From positions 1-13,347 of the forward strand of contig JAFSYZ010000148.1 of assembly GCA_017455785.1 (NCBI GenBank): a stretch of DNA of 13,347 nt, in the 5' to 3' direction. The notes under the pieces were generated by a model. The model was not told where the DNA came from. It saw only the letters and a list, made by a program, of their open reading frames with translations, and made no database searches. This document shows, in pieces, positions 1 through 6,913 of the stretch (the stretch's first letter is position 1; each line of letters opens with the position of its first letter). A program made the position numbers and the translations under genes. This DNA comes from Candidatus Methanomethylophilaceae archaeon. GTDB taxonomy: Archaea > Thermoplasmatota > Thermoplasmata > Methanomassiliicoccales > Methanomethylophilaceae.

Positions 1-1951
1 TACCCCTGTCGGTCTCGGTCCTGATCAGGCGTCCGATGGCCTGCTGCATCTTCCTGAGTGCCGGTACCTCCGAGGTATACCTCCAACCTGTGCCGGGGCC
101 GTATTTTTCATCGAAAAGCATGGACATGGCCTTGGATTCCAACGTCGGCGGAGGATATGGGATACCTACGATGATGGCGAAACATAGTTCCTCTCCTGGA
201 AAATCAATTCCCTCAGCGATGGATCCGCCCATCACCGTAAAGAAGACTCCGTTGCGACCTTTCCTGAAGTCATACAAGGCCTTCATCGTACGTTTCTGTT
301 GACCCGATACCTCCCAATACAGATCCTTATGGACATCCCTCTCTAGGAACGGCATCATTTTGTTCATCATACTGTATGAAGGGAAGAATACCAGTGTGTT
401 CTTATCCACATTATTGCATAGTCTGGCTATGTTCTTCTCCATCCTCGAGAATATGGACGGGTCCCTCTTCATGTCCTCGTATCTCGTGGTGACGTTTCCG
501 AGATAGATCACCGAACGATTCTCCTTAGGGAACGGTGACGGATAGATTCTCTGATAACAGTCCTTCGACAGCCCCATGACCTTCACGTATTGGTCCAAGG
601 GTTGTAATGTGCCAGACATATGGAGGACGCCAGGAATCTCACGGACGAACCTAGTCACATCGCATGGATCGATACATGCAGCGTGGAGGGATTCCTCCTT
701 GTCATTCACATTGATGGATTTGATGTATCTGTCGGAAGCTGAGAGCATCCAATCCTTTAGAAGGTCGCCCAATGTGTAAAGGTTCGATATCCTGTTCTCG
801 CCCTTCTCCATGAGCATGTCCGTCCTCTCCTCTCCGAGGGATATCAACGTCCTAATGGCGATATCCAATTCCCTTTTGGATAGTTCGAACCTCTTCATAA
901 TACGGTCCTCCAGTTCGGCCGGACCCAGGATGGACTCCTTCTCGTTCAGCGATAGGTGGTCGTTGGCGAACGATCTTATGGAATTCTTGAGCTCGTTGAG
1001 GAATGGTCTCAGAGTGACATTCTCGAACAACGGCGGATCACCCCTCATTGTGGTGCTCTCGTCCAAGGCACCCTCTACAAGTGTCATCGGGATCGTGAAG
1101 CTCTCCTGTTCCCTGGCCGCATCGATCATGTTATGCGCCTCATCTATGATCATCACGATGTCAGTGCCGTCACTTTCCAGATTCCCCAGGAAACCGTCCC
1201 TGATATCATCGGAAAGGAAGTGGACATACGGTGCCACGACGACATCCATGTCCTTCATGATCATCTTGCGTACCTCATACGGACATATGCCCCTGTCCTC
1301 ACAGAAACGGTCCAGTTCCTCTGATGTGGGGTGAGATGCCTTCACGTAAGCTTCCGTATCCTTGAGGCGTCCCATCGAACCGCCGTAGTATCTGCAGCCA
1401 CCCTGTCCGTCGTTATATTTCTTCTTCCCTTCCTCACAAAGTGATGCCAGAACACTGGGGTGCATATCCTCGTATCCTGACAGGGTCCTGAGATAGGGGC
1501 ATGAACGCCCTCTTCCTGTGATCGTAATTCCACAGACCGGCCTTAGTTTCGATATGGCACGTAGCTCCTTCATGACCTGGTCGCTCTGGGAGATGGTCCT
1601 GGTAAGATACACTACTTTTTTGTGATTCCGGGAGGCATGGTCCAATGCTGCAGCGAGGGACACGATCGTCTTCCCTGTTCCTGTTCCCGACTCTACCACT
1701 ATGTGTTTCCCGTTGTCGAAGGCCTCGACGATATCCCTTATTATACTCACCTGGACCGGTCTTGGTTCGTAAGGGAAGAATGGAAGATCTGGATCCTCTT
1801 GTTCGACGGTCTTCGGATCTGTAAGATTCTTAGGCATGATAGGGGCGATGTCATCATCCAACGGATCGTCATTTATATTCCTCCCACAGGCTGAACAAAT
1901 GCTCTCCCTTGGCCTCATGAGACTACCGCAATGAGGACAGAAACCCACCAT
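1..1951 (-). CDS. XPD/Rad3-type Fe-S DNA helicase with N-terminal zinc ribbon (3' end cut by window)
   Basis: Superfamily 2 ATP-dependent DNA helicase of the XPD/Rad3/DinG group, expected to unwind DNA 5'->3' in repair. I translated 650 codons from the ATG at 1951 without an in-frame stop. A zinc ribbon is visible at C5-x2-C8 and C19-x2-C22. Next come a Q-motif-like YEPRPVQ (61-67), Walker A ESGTGTGKT (87-95), four cysteines placed like the XPD Fe-S cluster ligands (C151, C172, C186, C223), the DEAH box (270-273), and motif VI QAIGRLIR (637-644). Because motif VI lies at the window edge, only a short C-terminal tail should be missing. The zinc ribbon is an addition to the usual archaeal XPD, which begins near the Q motif. 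A TATA box 26 nt upstream of the ATG suggests a leaderless transcript. The gene is divergent from the small gene at 2047. The family assignment is secure; the exact repair role is inferred. Confidence 0.93.
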   Translation of the reverse strand, partial: MVGFCPHCGSLMRPRESICSACGRNINDDPLDDDIAPIMPKNLTDPKTVEQEDPDLPFFPYEPRPVQVSIIRDIVEAFDNGKHIVVESGTGTGKTIVSLAAALDHASRNHKKVVYLTRTISQSDQVMKELRAISKLRPVCGITITGRGRSCPYLRTLSGYEDMHPSVLASLCEEGKKKYNDGQGGCRYYGGSMGRLKDTEAYVKASHPTSEELDRFCEDRGICPYEVRKMIMKDMDVVVAPYVHFLSDDIRDGFLGNLESDGTDIVMIIDEAHNMIDAAREQESFTIPMTLVEGALDESTTMRGDPPLFENVTLRPFLNELKNSIRSFANDHLSLNEKESILGPAELEDRIMKRFELSKRELDIAIRTLISLGEERTDMLMEKGENRISNLYTLGDLLKDWMLSASDRYIKSINVNDKEESLHAACIDPCDVTRFVREIPGVLHMSGTLQPLDQYVKVMGLSKDCYQRIYPSPFPKENRSVIYLGNVTTRYEDMKRDPSIFSRMEKNIARLCNNVDKNTLVFFPSYSMMNKMMPFLERDVHKDLYWEVSGQQKRTMKALYDFRKGRNGVFFTVMGGSIAEGIDFPGEELCFAIIVGIPYPPPTLESKAMSMLFDEKYGPGTGWRYTSEVPALRKMQQAIGRLIRTETDRG

Positions 1952-1960
1952 GATGCTCGT

Positions 1961-1977
1961 TAACCGAGGGTCGGTTA
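1961..1977. promoter_or_regulatory. 17-bp palindrome in helicase promoter, possible operator
   Basis: TAACCGA and TCGGTTA form perfect 7-bp inverted arms around a GGG spacer. The element occupies the space between the TATA box and the start codon of the helicase gene, where a bound repressor would block RNA polymerase. It could instead be chance, or a hairpin in a longer transcript. No second copy was found elsewhere in the window. Confidence 0.35.
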
Positions 1978-1980
1978 TAA
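1975..1980 (-). promoter_or_regulatory. TATA box of the XPD-like helicase gene
   Basis: TTATAA on the minus strand, centred about 26 nt before the ATG at 1951. This matches the archaeal TATA-to-transcription-start distance, so the transcript probably begins at or next to the start codon. Its proximal edge overlaps the palindrome at 1961-1977. Confidence 0.55.
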
Positions 1981-2018
1981 TCGTTATGCTTCACATCCGC
2001 ACCTAGCGGCAATCTCAC

Positions 2019-2024
2019 TATATA
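2019..2024 (+). promoter_or_regulatory. TATA box of the small gene at 2047
   Basis: TATATA centred about 25 nt before the ATG at 2047, consistent with a leaderless start. GGAGAA follows the box, but the predicted transcript would begin downstream of it, so it need not act as a ribosome binding site. Confidence 0.5.
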
Positions 2025-2046
2025 GGAGAAGTTCAATCATCCAGAT

Positions 2047-2343
2047 ATGGCAGAGGGCCCAAGAGCAGACATCAAATTGCTTATCGTGGATCCGGAGACA
2101 TTCATATCGGACCTCAGTGACGACAAGGTCAGGTTGTTATACATGGAGGTGAGGATGCTCCAGGAGGATTATGAGAGGGAGAACGTCATTATGTATCTCG
2201 CCAGCAACTACTCCAATAACAAGCATCTCTCCATGACCGCACTGAGGAGCATGCACGACCACGAGATCATAGAACTTTTGAACAGGGCCGCCGATACTCT
2301 GAAGGAAGAGGTCGACAAGAGGAAGGGTCAGAGGTCGAACTGA
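2047..2343 (+). CDS. Small unrecognised protein, 98 aa
   Basis: I do not recognise a family. The product is 98 residues, rich in charged residues and Leu/Met, has no cysteine, signal peptide or membrane segment, and reads as mostly helical. Its C-terminal third (about residues 70-98) is strongly charged, with an EEVDKRKGQR-like tail that could form a coiled coil or contact nucleic acid. A well-placed TATA box and an ATG start support it as a real gene. It is divergent from the helicase across a 95-nt shared promoter region. Its last 16 nt overlap the 3' end of the convergent TPR-like gene, so neither gene has a separate terminator there. Function is unknown. Confidence 0.72.
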   Translation: MAEGPRADIKLLIVDPETFISDLSDDKVRLLYMEVRMLQEDYERENVIMYLASNYSNNKHLSMTALRSMHDHEIIELLNRAADTLKEEVDKRKGQRSN

Positions 2344-3248
2344 TCGTTCAGTTCCTTCATCGCTTCCTTCATCCCTGGTATCCCTAGATTTATGGACCTC
2401 ATGAGGTGTTTCTCGGCCAGTTCTATCTTACCGGCGTTCATCATACTGGTGGCTATTCCCTGATGGAGATTGATCAGCAACTGTACATCGTCCAGCTTGT
2501 GCTCCAGATACATCTTTTCCAGTATCTCCGCAGCGGCCTCATGGGATTCCCACATGCCTTCCAGCTTCCCCATTGATTCAAGGATGTCACCTCTGAGGAT
2601 GTAGGCGTTGACCAGTTCGTTGGGGTCATCTATGGATGACGAGAACATCAGTTCCCCTGCCAATCTGATGCATTCTTCCAGATTGGACAATGAACCATCA
2701 TCCTGTCCTAAGGAATGGCCGACCTCAGCCAGCAGATTCAGAATATGGACCTTATGATTGCGAGACCATTTGTCCAGGTCACCGCCGATGAATTCGATAG
2801 CTTTCTGAAGGAAGGGGATTGCATTTTCTTCCTTGTCCACATCGATGAGATCTTCAGCACAGTCGATGCACATGACTATAAGGGAACGCTTGTCGTAATG
2901 GCGGATATCCCCGCCGGTCCGATCCAGTTTGGATACTATTTTGGCGTAATCCTCTGCCATTCCATCGTTATCGGAATCATAAAGCAGCTGTCCATGGTTC
3001 TCGTACATCTTCATGTATGTGCCCACATTGACAGGCTCACCCTTGGATTCCATTAGTTTAGATAGCTCTATAGCATCCTCGGAATCCTCCATAGAAGATG
3101 TGTAGGACTCGAGCATCAGAAGGACGGTGCTCCGGTTGACGAGAGCCTCAAGCATCTCCTCCCTGGAGGATCCGTTGGATTCCAATTCGGATATCTTCTG
3201 ATTGTATTCCTCCAGTGCACGTTCCAAGTGCTCGTCCGATCTTCTCAT
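2328..3248 (-). CDS. TPR-like repeat protein, 306 aa
   Basis: Predicted soluble all-helical protein of degenerate tetratricopeptide-type repeats, probably a scaffold for protein-protein contacts. TPR-like helix pairs can be seen near residues 5-70 (EALVNRSTVLLMLESY), 130-150 (ENAIPFLQKAIEFI), 165-200, 210-245 (NAYILRGDILESMGKLEG) and 260-295 (GIATSMMNAGKIELAEKHLMRSI). There is no signal peptide and no catalytic motif. Three consecutive codons GTG-GTG-ATG (3254, 3251, 3248) could each start it. I chose ATG; the TATA-like ATTTATC at 3274-3280 lies 23-29 nt upstream of the three. The gene is divergent from the kinase-GNAT operon and convergent with the small gene at 2047. Partner proteins cannot be inferred. 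Confidence 0.82.
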   Translation of the reverse strand: MRRSDEHLERALEEYNQKISELESNGSSREEMLEALVNRSTVLLMLESYTSSMEDSEDAIELSKLMESKGEPVNVGTYMKMYENHGQLLYDSDNDGMAEDYAKIVSKLDRTGGDIRHYDKRSLIVMCIDCAEDLIDVDKEENAIPFLQKAIEFIGGDLDKWSRNHKVHILNLLAEVGHSLGQDDGSLSNLEECIRLAGELMFSSSIDDPNELVNAYILRGDILESMGKLEGMWESHEAAAEILEKMYLEHKLDDVQLLINLHQGIATSMMNAGKIELAEKHLMRSINLGIPGMKEAMKELNDQFDL

Positions 3249-3273
3249 CACCACGATAATCTCTCATTTCGTA

Positions 3274-3280
3274 GATAAAT
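3274..3280 (-). promoter_or_regulatory. TATA-like element of the TPR gene
   Basis: ATTTATC on the minus strand, 26-29 nt before GTG 3251 / ATG 3248. It shares the roughly 100-nt divergent intergenic region with the promoter of the kinase-GNAT operon. Confidence 0.4.
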
Positions 3281-3321
3281 CAGTTGATGGCGATACGAAA
3301 TCAGTAGTTTATAGTGCTGGA

Positions 3322-3329
3322 TTTATTAA
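3322..3329 (+). promoter_or_regulatory. TATA box of the kinase-GNAT / ygiQ / Sel1 operon
   Basis: TTTATTAA centred about 26-27 nt before the ATG at 3352, again at leaderless spacing. A GAGG four nt before the ATG (3344-3347) might act as a ribosome binding site if the transcript starts further upstream. Confidence 0.5.
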
Positions 3330-3351
3330 CTCAATAGTGATAAGAGGACTG

Positions 3352-4650
3352 ATGAGACAGAAGCGCGTCCTCGCAATCCACGACATCTCCTGTGTCGGTA
3401 AATGCTCGCTCACAGTGGCCCTTCCTATTATTTCGGCTACAGGTATCGAATGCAGTGTACTGCCCACGGCAGTACTATCCACACACACCGGAGGTTTCAC
3501 CGGATTCACATACCGTGACCTTACCGAGGATGTGATGCCTATTGTGAAGCACTGGGAGACGTTGGATATTAAGTTCGATGCCATCTACACCGGATTCCTG
3601 GGTTCGTTCGAGCAGATCTCCCTGATGATGGATATATTCGACAGGATGAAGGGTGCTGTCAAGATCGTAGATCCTGTGATGGCGGACGGAGGCAAACTGT
3701 ATCCGATATTCGATCCTTCTTTCCCGAAGGAGATGAGGAAGCTCTGCGAGAAGGCCGATGTCATCATGCCCAACATCACCGAGGCGACGCTCATACTCGG
3801 TGAGGAGTATGTCGAGGGACCGTACACGATGGAGTACATCGAGGCACTTATGGACAGACTCGCGGCTCTCGGACCCAAGAAAGTCATCCTTACCGGTGTT
3901 CACTTCGATGATGAGAAACTAGGCGCGGCATCATTGGACACGGTCACGGGTGAGAGGTCGTTCTACTTCTCAGACAGGATTCCCGGTTATTATCATGGTA
4001 CAGGTGATGTATTCGGTTCAGCCGTAGTCGGTGCCCTGATGAACAATAAATCACTGTCCGATTCGGTCAGGATCGCAGTCGATTTCACAGTTTCAAGTAT
4101 TCAAAGGACCTACGATGCGAAGACCGACCTCAGATTCGGAGTCAACTTCGAGGAGGGTATCCCACAGCTGGTAGAGGACGTCCTTGACGATCGAATCCCC
4201 GACATAGTGTCCGAACTGGCCGTACAGATCTGGAATGAATGTTACAAGGATATCGTTTCCCAGGAACAGATAGACTATATGCTCAACACCTACCATTCCA
4301 GAGAATCCATCGAGAAGGAGATGGACGAGGGATATGAGTTCATCATCATGAAAGAAGGTGATATGAACATCGGTTACCTCTCTTTCCATGACGAAGGCGA
4401 TAAGGTGTACATTTCCAAGCTCTACCTGCTGAAGGAGTACAGGGGAAAAGGCTACGGAAGGAAGATGTTCGAAATCGTGGACAATTATGCCAGGGAGAAA
4501 GGCATCCACAAAGAGTACCTCAGGGTACACAAGAACAATCCCACAGTGGAGATTTACAAGAGGAACGGATTCGAGATCGTGGACAGTGTTTGTACCGATT
4601 TCGGTAACGGGTTCTTCATGGACGATTATTTCATGGAGAAGAGGATCTGA
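3352..4650 (+). CDS. Pyridoxal/pyridoxamine kinase fused to a C-terminal GNAT acetyltransferase
   Basis: A 432-residue two-domain protein. Residues 1 to about 278 are a ribokinase-superfamily pyridoxal/pyridoxamine kinase (PdxK/PdxY-like) that would phosphorylate B6 vitamers with ATP. Signatures are the N-terminal HDISCVGKCSLT (10-21), PTAVLSTHTGGF (38-49), VDPVMADGGKLY (106-117) and the catalytic GTGD (216-219). Residues about 283-430 are a GNAT N-acyltransferase with the acetyl-CoA pyrophosphate-binding stretch EYRGKGYGR (362-370) and the typical IYKRNGF segment near 401-407. The join is in frame, with no stop and no methionine at the domain boundary. I chose ATG 3352 because the kinase fold begins there and TATA and GAGG elements precede it. 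GTG 3337 is an in-frame alternative. The stop is followed at once by ygiQ, so the genes are co-transcribed. The acyl acceptor is unknown; the kinase substrate is inferred from family. Confidence 0.9.
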   Translation: MRQKRVLAIHDISCVGKCSLTVALPIISATGIECSVLPTAVLSTHTGGFTGFTYRDLTEDVMPIVKHWETLDIKFDAIYTGFLGSFEQISLMMDIFDRMKGAVKIVDPVMADGGKLYPIFDPSFPKEMRKLCEKADVIMPNITEATLILGEEYVEGPYTMEYIEALMDRLAALGPKKVILTGVHFDDEKLGAASLDTVTGERSFYFSDRIPGYYHGTGDVFGSAVVGALMNNKSLSDSVRIAVDFTVSSIQRTYDAKTDLRFGVNFEEGIPQLVEDVLDDRIPDIVSELAVQIWNECYKDIVSQEQIDYMLNTYHSRESIEKEMDEGYEFIIMKEGDMNIGYLSFHDEGDKVYISKLYLLKEYRGKGYGRKMFEIVDNYAREKGIHKEYLRVHKNNPTVEIYKRNGFEIVDSVCTDFGNGFFMDDYFMEKRI

Positions 4651-6399
4651 ATGTTCATTCCCACCACTCTCGATGAGGTAAAGAAGAGGGGGTGGGATGC
4701 TCTTGATATCATCATAGTATCCGGGGACACATACATCGATTCTTCTTACAATGGTGCTGCCATAATAGGTCATTGGCTCATCGATAACGGGTTCAGAGTG
4801 GGCATCATCTGTCAGCCTGACATGGAAGGTCTAGATGACATATCCAGACTCGGCATTCCTAGGTTATTCTGGTCGGTAACTTCAGGCACAGTCGATTCCA
4901 TGGTCGCCAACTATACGCCGACCAACAAGTTCCGCAAGGATGATGATTTCACACCGGGTGGGATAAACAACAGGCGTCCTGACAGGGCCTGCATAGCATA
5001 CACGAATCTGATAAAGAGGTTCAACAAGGAGAGGTTGATCGTATTAGGTGGTGTCGAGGCCACTTTACGCAGGTTCGCCCATTACGATTTCTGGTCGGAT
5101 TCCATCAGAAGATCCATCCTTTTAGATGCCAAGGCGGACATTGTCACATACGGTATGGCCGAACTATCCAACCTGGAGCTGGCACAATGTTTGGATGAAG
5201 GAAGGGACTGGCATTCTGTTAGGGGCCTGTGCTACATCTCCAATACTGTTCCAGATGGATATCTAGTCACACCAAGTTTCGAGGAATGCAAGGAGAACAG
5301 CAGTGATTTCATCCGTTCTTTCAAGTTGTTCTACACCAATAACGATCCAACCACAGCAAAAGGGGTAGCACAACCGCATGCCAACAGGTTCTTTATCCAG
5401 AATCCTCCAGCCCCATTGATATCGCAGGAGCAGTTCGACAGGATTTATGAATTGGATTACGAGGATGCAGTGCATCCCTACTATCTTGAACAAGGGCCTG
5501 TCAAGGCCATGGAGACAATCAGGAACTCCGTTACCGTCGTCAGGGGATGTTACGGGGAATGCAACTTCTGTGCCATCGCCTTGGTCCAGGGCAGGACCGT
5601 CGTCAGCAGGTCCGAGGAATCTGTGATAAGGGAAGTCAAACGTATGGCTTCGAGGAAAGGATTCAACGGACGCATCAACGATGTCGGCGGCCCAACAGCC
5701 AATATGTATGGAATCGAATGCACCAAGAAGAAACTGCATGGAGCATGTCAGGATAAAAGGTGCCTCTTCCCAACTGCATGCAGGAGCCTACCGATCGACC
5801 ATTCGAAGTACATGCATCTGCTCCAGGAGATTTCCAAGGTCAAAGGGGTGAAGAAGGTTGCAATCTCCTCCGGTATTAGATACGACATGATTGTAGCTGA
5901 CCGTGACCACGGAAACGAATTCCTCAGATACGTATGTGAGAACCATGTTTCCGGACAGATGAAGATAGCCCCTGAGCACACATCCGATGAGGTTTTAAAT
6001 TACATGGGCAAACCAGGTAAGGATGTGCTTTTTCAGTTCAAATCCAAATTCGATGAGATCAACAAGGAACTGGGAAAGGATCAGTTCCTTACGTACTATC
6101 TCATCGCCGCACATCCCGGTTGTACTGAACGTCACATGATTGAACTTTCAGATTTCTGCAGGAATCGTTTAAAGACGAATCCGGAGCAGATCCAGATCTT
6201 CACACCCACTCCGTCAACGATTTCAACGATGATGTACTGCACCAGAAGGGACTGGGAGGACAAGAACAATATAAAGGCTGAGCACTCTATGCAAATGAAG
6301 CAGAGACAAAAGGATATAGTTCTGAAACCTGACATGAAGGTGAGAAGAGATGTTGTACAAAGATCTGGAAGAAATGAAGGCAAAGGCAGAAGAAGGTGA
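4651..6399 (+). CDS. YgiQ-family radical SAM protein (UPF0313)
   Basis: Radical S-adenosylmethionine protein of the YgiQ family, whose reaction is not known to me. Over 582 residues it shows the family N-terminus (VSGDTYIDSSYNGAAIIGHWL, 23-43), the radical SAM cluster motif C300-x3-C304-x2-C307, the DVGGPTANMYG block (344-354), a second cysteine group (C357, C366, C371, C377) that the E. coli family member also has, and IAPEHTSDEVLNYMGKPG near 440-455. The Lys/Arg-rich tail is shorter than that of bacterial YgiQ (about 740 aa in E. coli). The ATG directly abuts the TGA of the kinase-GNAT gene, with GAGG six nt upstream (4641-4644), so translational coupling is likely. Its 3' end overlaps the Sel1 gene. 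The family call is very secure; the reaction and any link to vitamin B6 remain open. Confidence 0.95.
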   Translation: MFIPTTLDEVKKRGWDALDIIIVSGDTYIDSSYNGAAIIGHWLIDNGFRVGIICQPDMEGLDDISRLGIPRLFWSVTSGTVDSMVANYTPTNKFRKDDDFTPGGINNRRPDRACIAYTNLIKRFNKERLIVLGGVEATLRRFAHYDFWSDSIRRSILLDAKADIVTYGMAELSNLELAQCLDEGRDWHSVRGLCYISNTVPDGYLVTPSFEECKENSSDFIRSFKLFYTNNDPTTAKGVAQPHANRFFIQNPPAPLISQEQFDRIYELDYEDAVHPYYLEQGPVKAMETIRNSVTVVRGCYGECNFCAIALVQGRTVVSRSEESVIREVKRMASRKGFNGRINDVGGPTANMYGIECTKKKLHGACQDKRCLFPTACRSLPIDHSKYMHLLQEISKVKGVKKVAISSGIRYDMIVADRDHGNEFLRYVCENHVSGQMKIAPEHTSDEVLNYMGKPGKDVLFQFKSKFDEINKELGKDQFLTYYLIAAHPGCTERHMIELSDFCRNRLKTNPEQIQIFTPTPSTISTMMYCTRRDWEDKNNIKAEHSMQMKQRQKDIVLKPDMKVRRDVVQRSGRNEGKGRRR

Positions 6400-6871
6400 A
6401 TTGGACGCCATAGTTCAGCTCGGGATCTCATATCTTTACGGATACGGTGTCGACAAGGATTACGTCCAGGCATTCATCTATCTTCAGGATGCCGCGATGA
6501 AGAACGACGGTCAGGCACAGCTGCATCTAGGAAAGATGTACGAGAACGGCTGGGGGATCAAAGCGGACCCGTGGACTGCTTACAGTCTGTACAGGAAGGC
6601 CTATAACGTCCATACCAGCGGTTCAAGAAAAGCACTTTCCGATCTAGTGGACAGACTCGCTGACGAGATCCCAGTGACCGGTAGGTTGACAATTACCGAT
6701 GATTTCAGGATAACCGCCTGTTGCGAGAAGCTCAGGGAATATATCAGGATGGGAAGGATAGCACCCTTCGAGGATGAGGAGGAGTCCAACCTCTATCTTG
6801 TGAACTCCAACAGAAGTACGGTATTGCACAGATGCCCTTTCTGTACCGAGATGGTACAGCACCTGCAATAA
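6350..6871 (+). CDS. Sel1-repeat protein with C-terminal CxxC tail
   Basis: A 173-residue soluble protein with two Sel1-like (TPR-related) repeats: about residues 13-50 (LGISYLYGYGVDKDYVQAFIYL) and 51-86 (LGKMYENGWGIKADPWTAYSLY). Such repeats are scaffolds for protein contacts. A roughly 85-residue C-terminal region, unrecognised, ends in HRCPFC (160-165), which could supply half of a metal site; C124-C125 are also present. The ATG at 6350 lies 50 nt inside ygiQ, in another frame. It is supported by GGTGA at 6339-6343 with six nt of spacing. The repeat consensus shows this is a real gene and not a shadow of ygiQ. It is probably the last gene of the kinase-GNAT operon, ended by the hairpin at 6886-6905. 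The role is unknown; an accessory partner of YgiQ is possible but speculative. Confidence 0.85.
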   Translation: MLYKDLEEMKAKAEEGELDAIVQLGISYLYGYGVDKDYVQAFIYLQDAAMKNDGQAQLHLGKMYENGWGIKADPWTAYSLYRKAYNVHTSGSRKALSDLVDRLADEIPVTGRLTITDDFRITACCEKLREYIRMGRIAPFEDEEESNLYLVNSNRSTVLHRCPFCTEMVQHLQ

Positions 6872-6885
6872 GAAAAGATATTTTG

Positions 6886-6905
6886 AGAGGGGCAAAGCCC
6901 CCTCT
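6886..6905. terminator. Hairpin between the convergent Sel1 and aspS genes
   Basis: Perfect 7-bp arms AGAGGGG (6886-6892) and CCCCTCT (6899-6905) around a six-base loop, in the 42 nt separating the two stop codons. TTTT precedes it on the plus strand, and there is no long T run after it in either direction. It resembles the GGGGC...GCCCC hairpin after tpiA. A two-way transcription end is likely but not proven. Confidence 0.5.
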
Positions 6906-6913
6906 AACATATT

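Noticed and set aside
810..1334. 174-codon plus-strand open frame opposite the helicase
   Set aside because: It is antisense to a region with intact XPD motifs. The product is a Ser/Leu-rich low-complexity string with no recognisable domain, typical of the complement of a coding frame.
3202..3351. Upstream extension of the kinase-GNAT frame to 3202
   Set aside because: The added 50 residues overlap the divergent TPR gene and both promoters and show no kinase similarity. The family N-terminus begins at 3352.
4093..4773. 226-codon minus-strand open frame opposite the GNAT domain and ygiQ start
   Set aside because: The plus strand here encodes clear GNAT and YgiQ sequence across a gene junction. 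The minus-strand product has no family signature and no promoter of its own.
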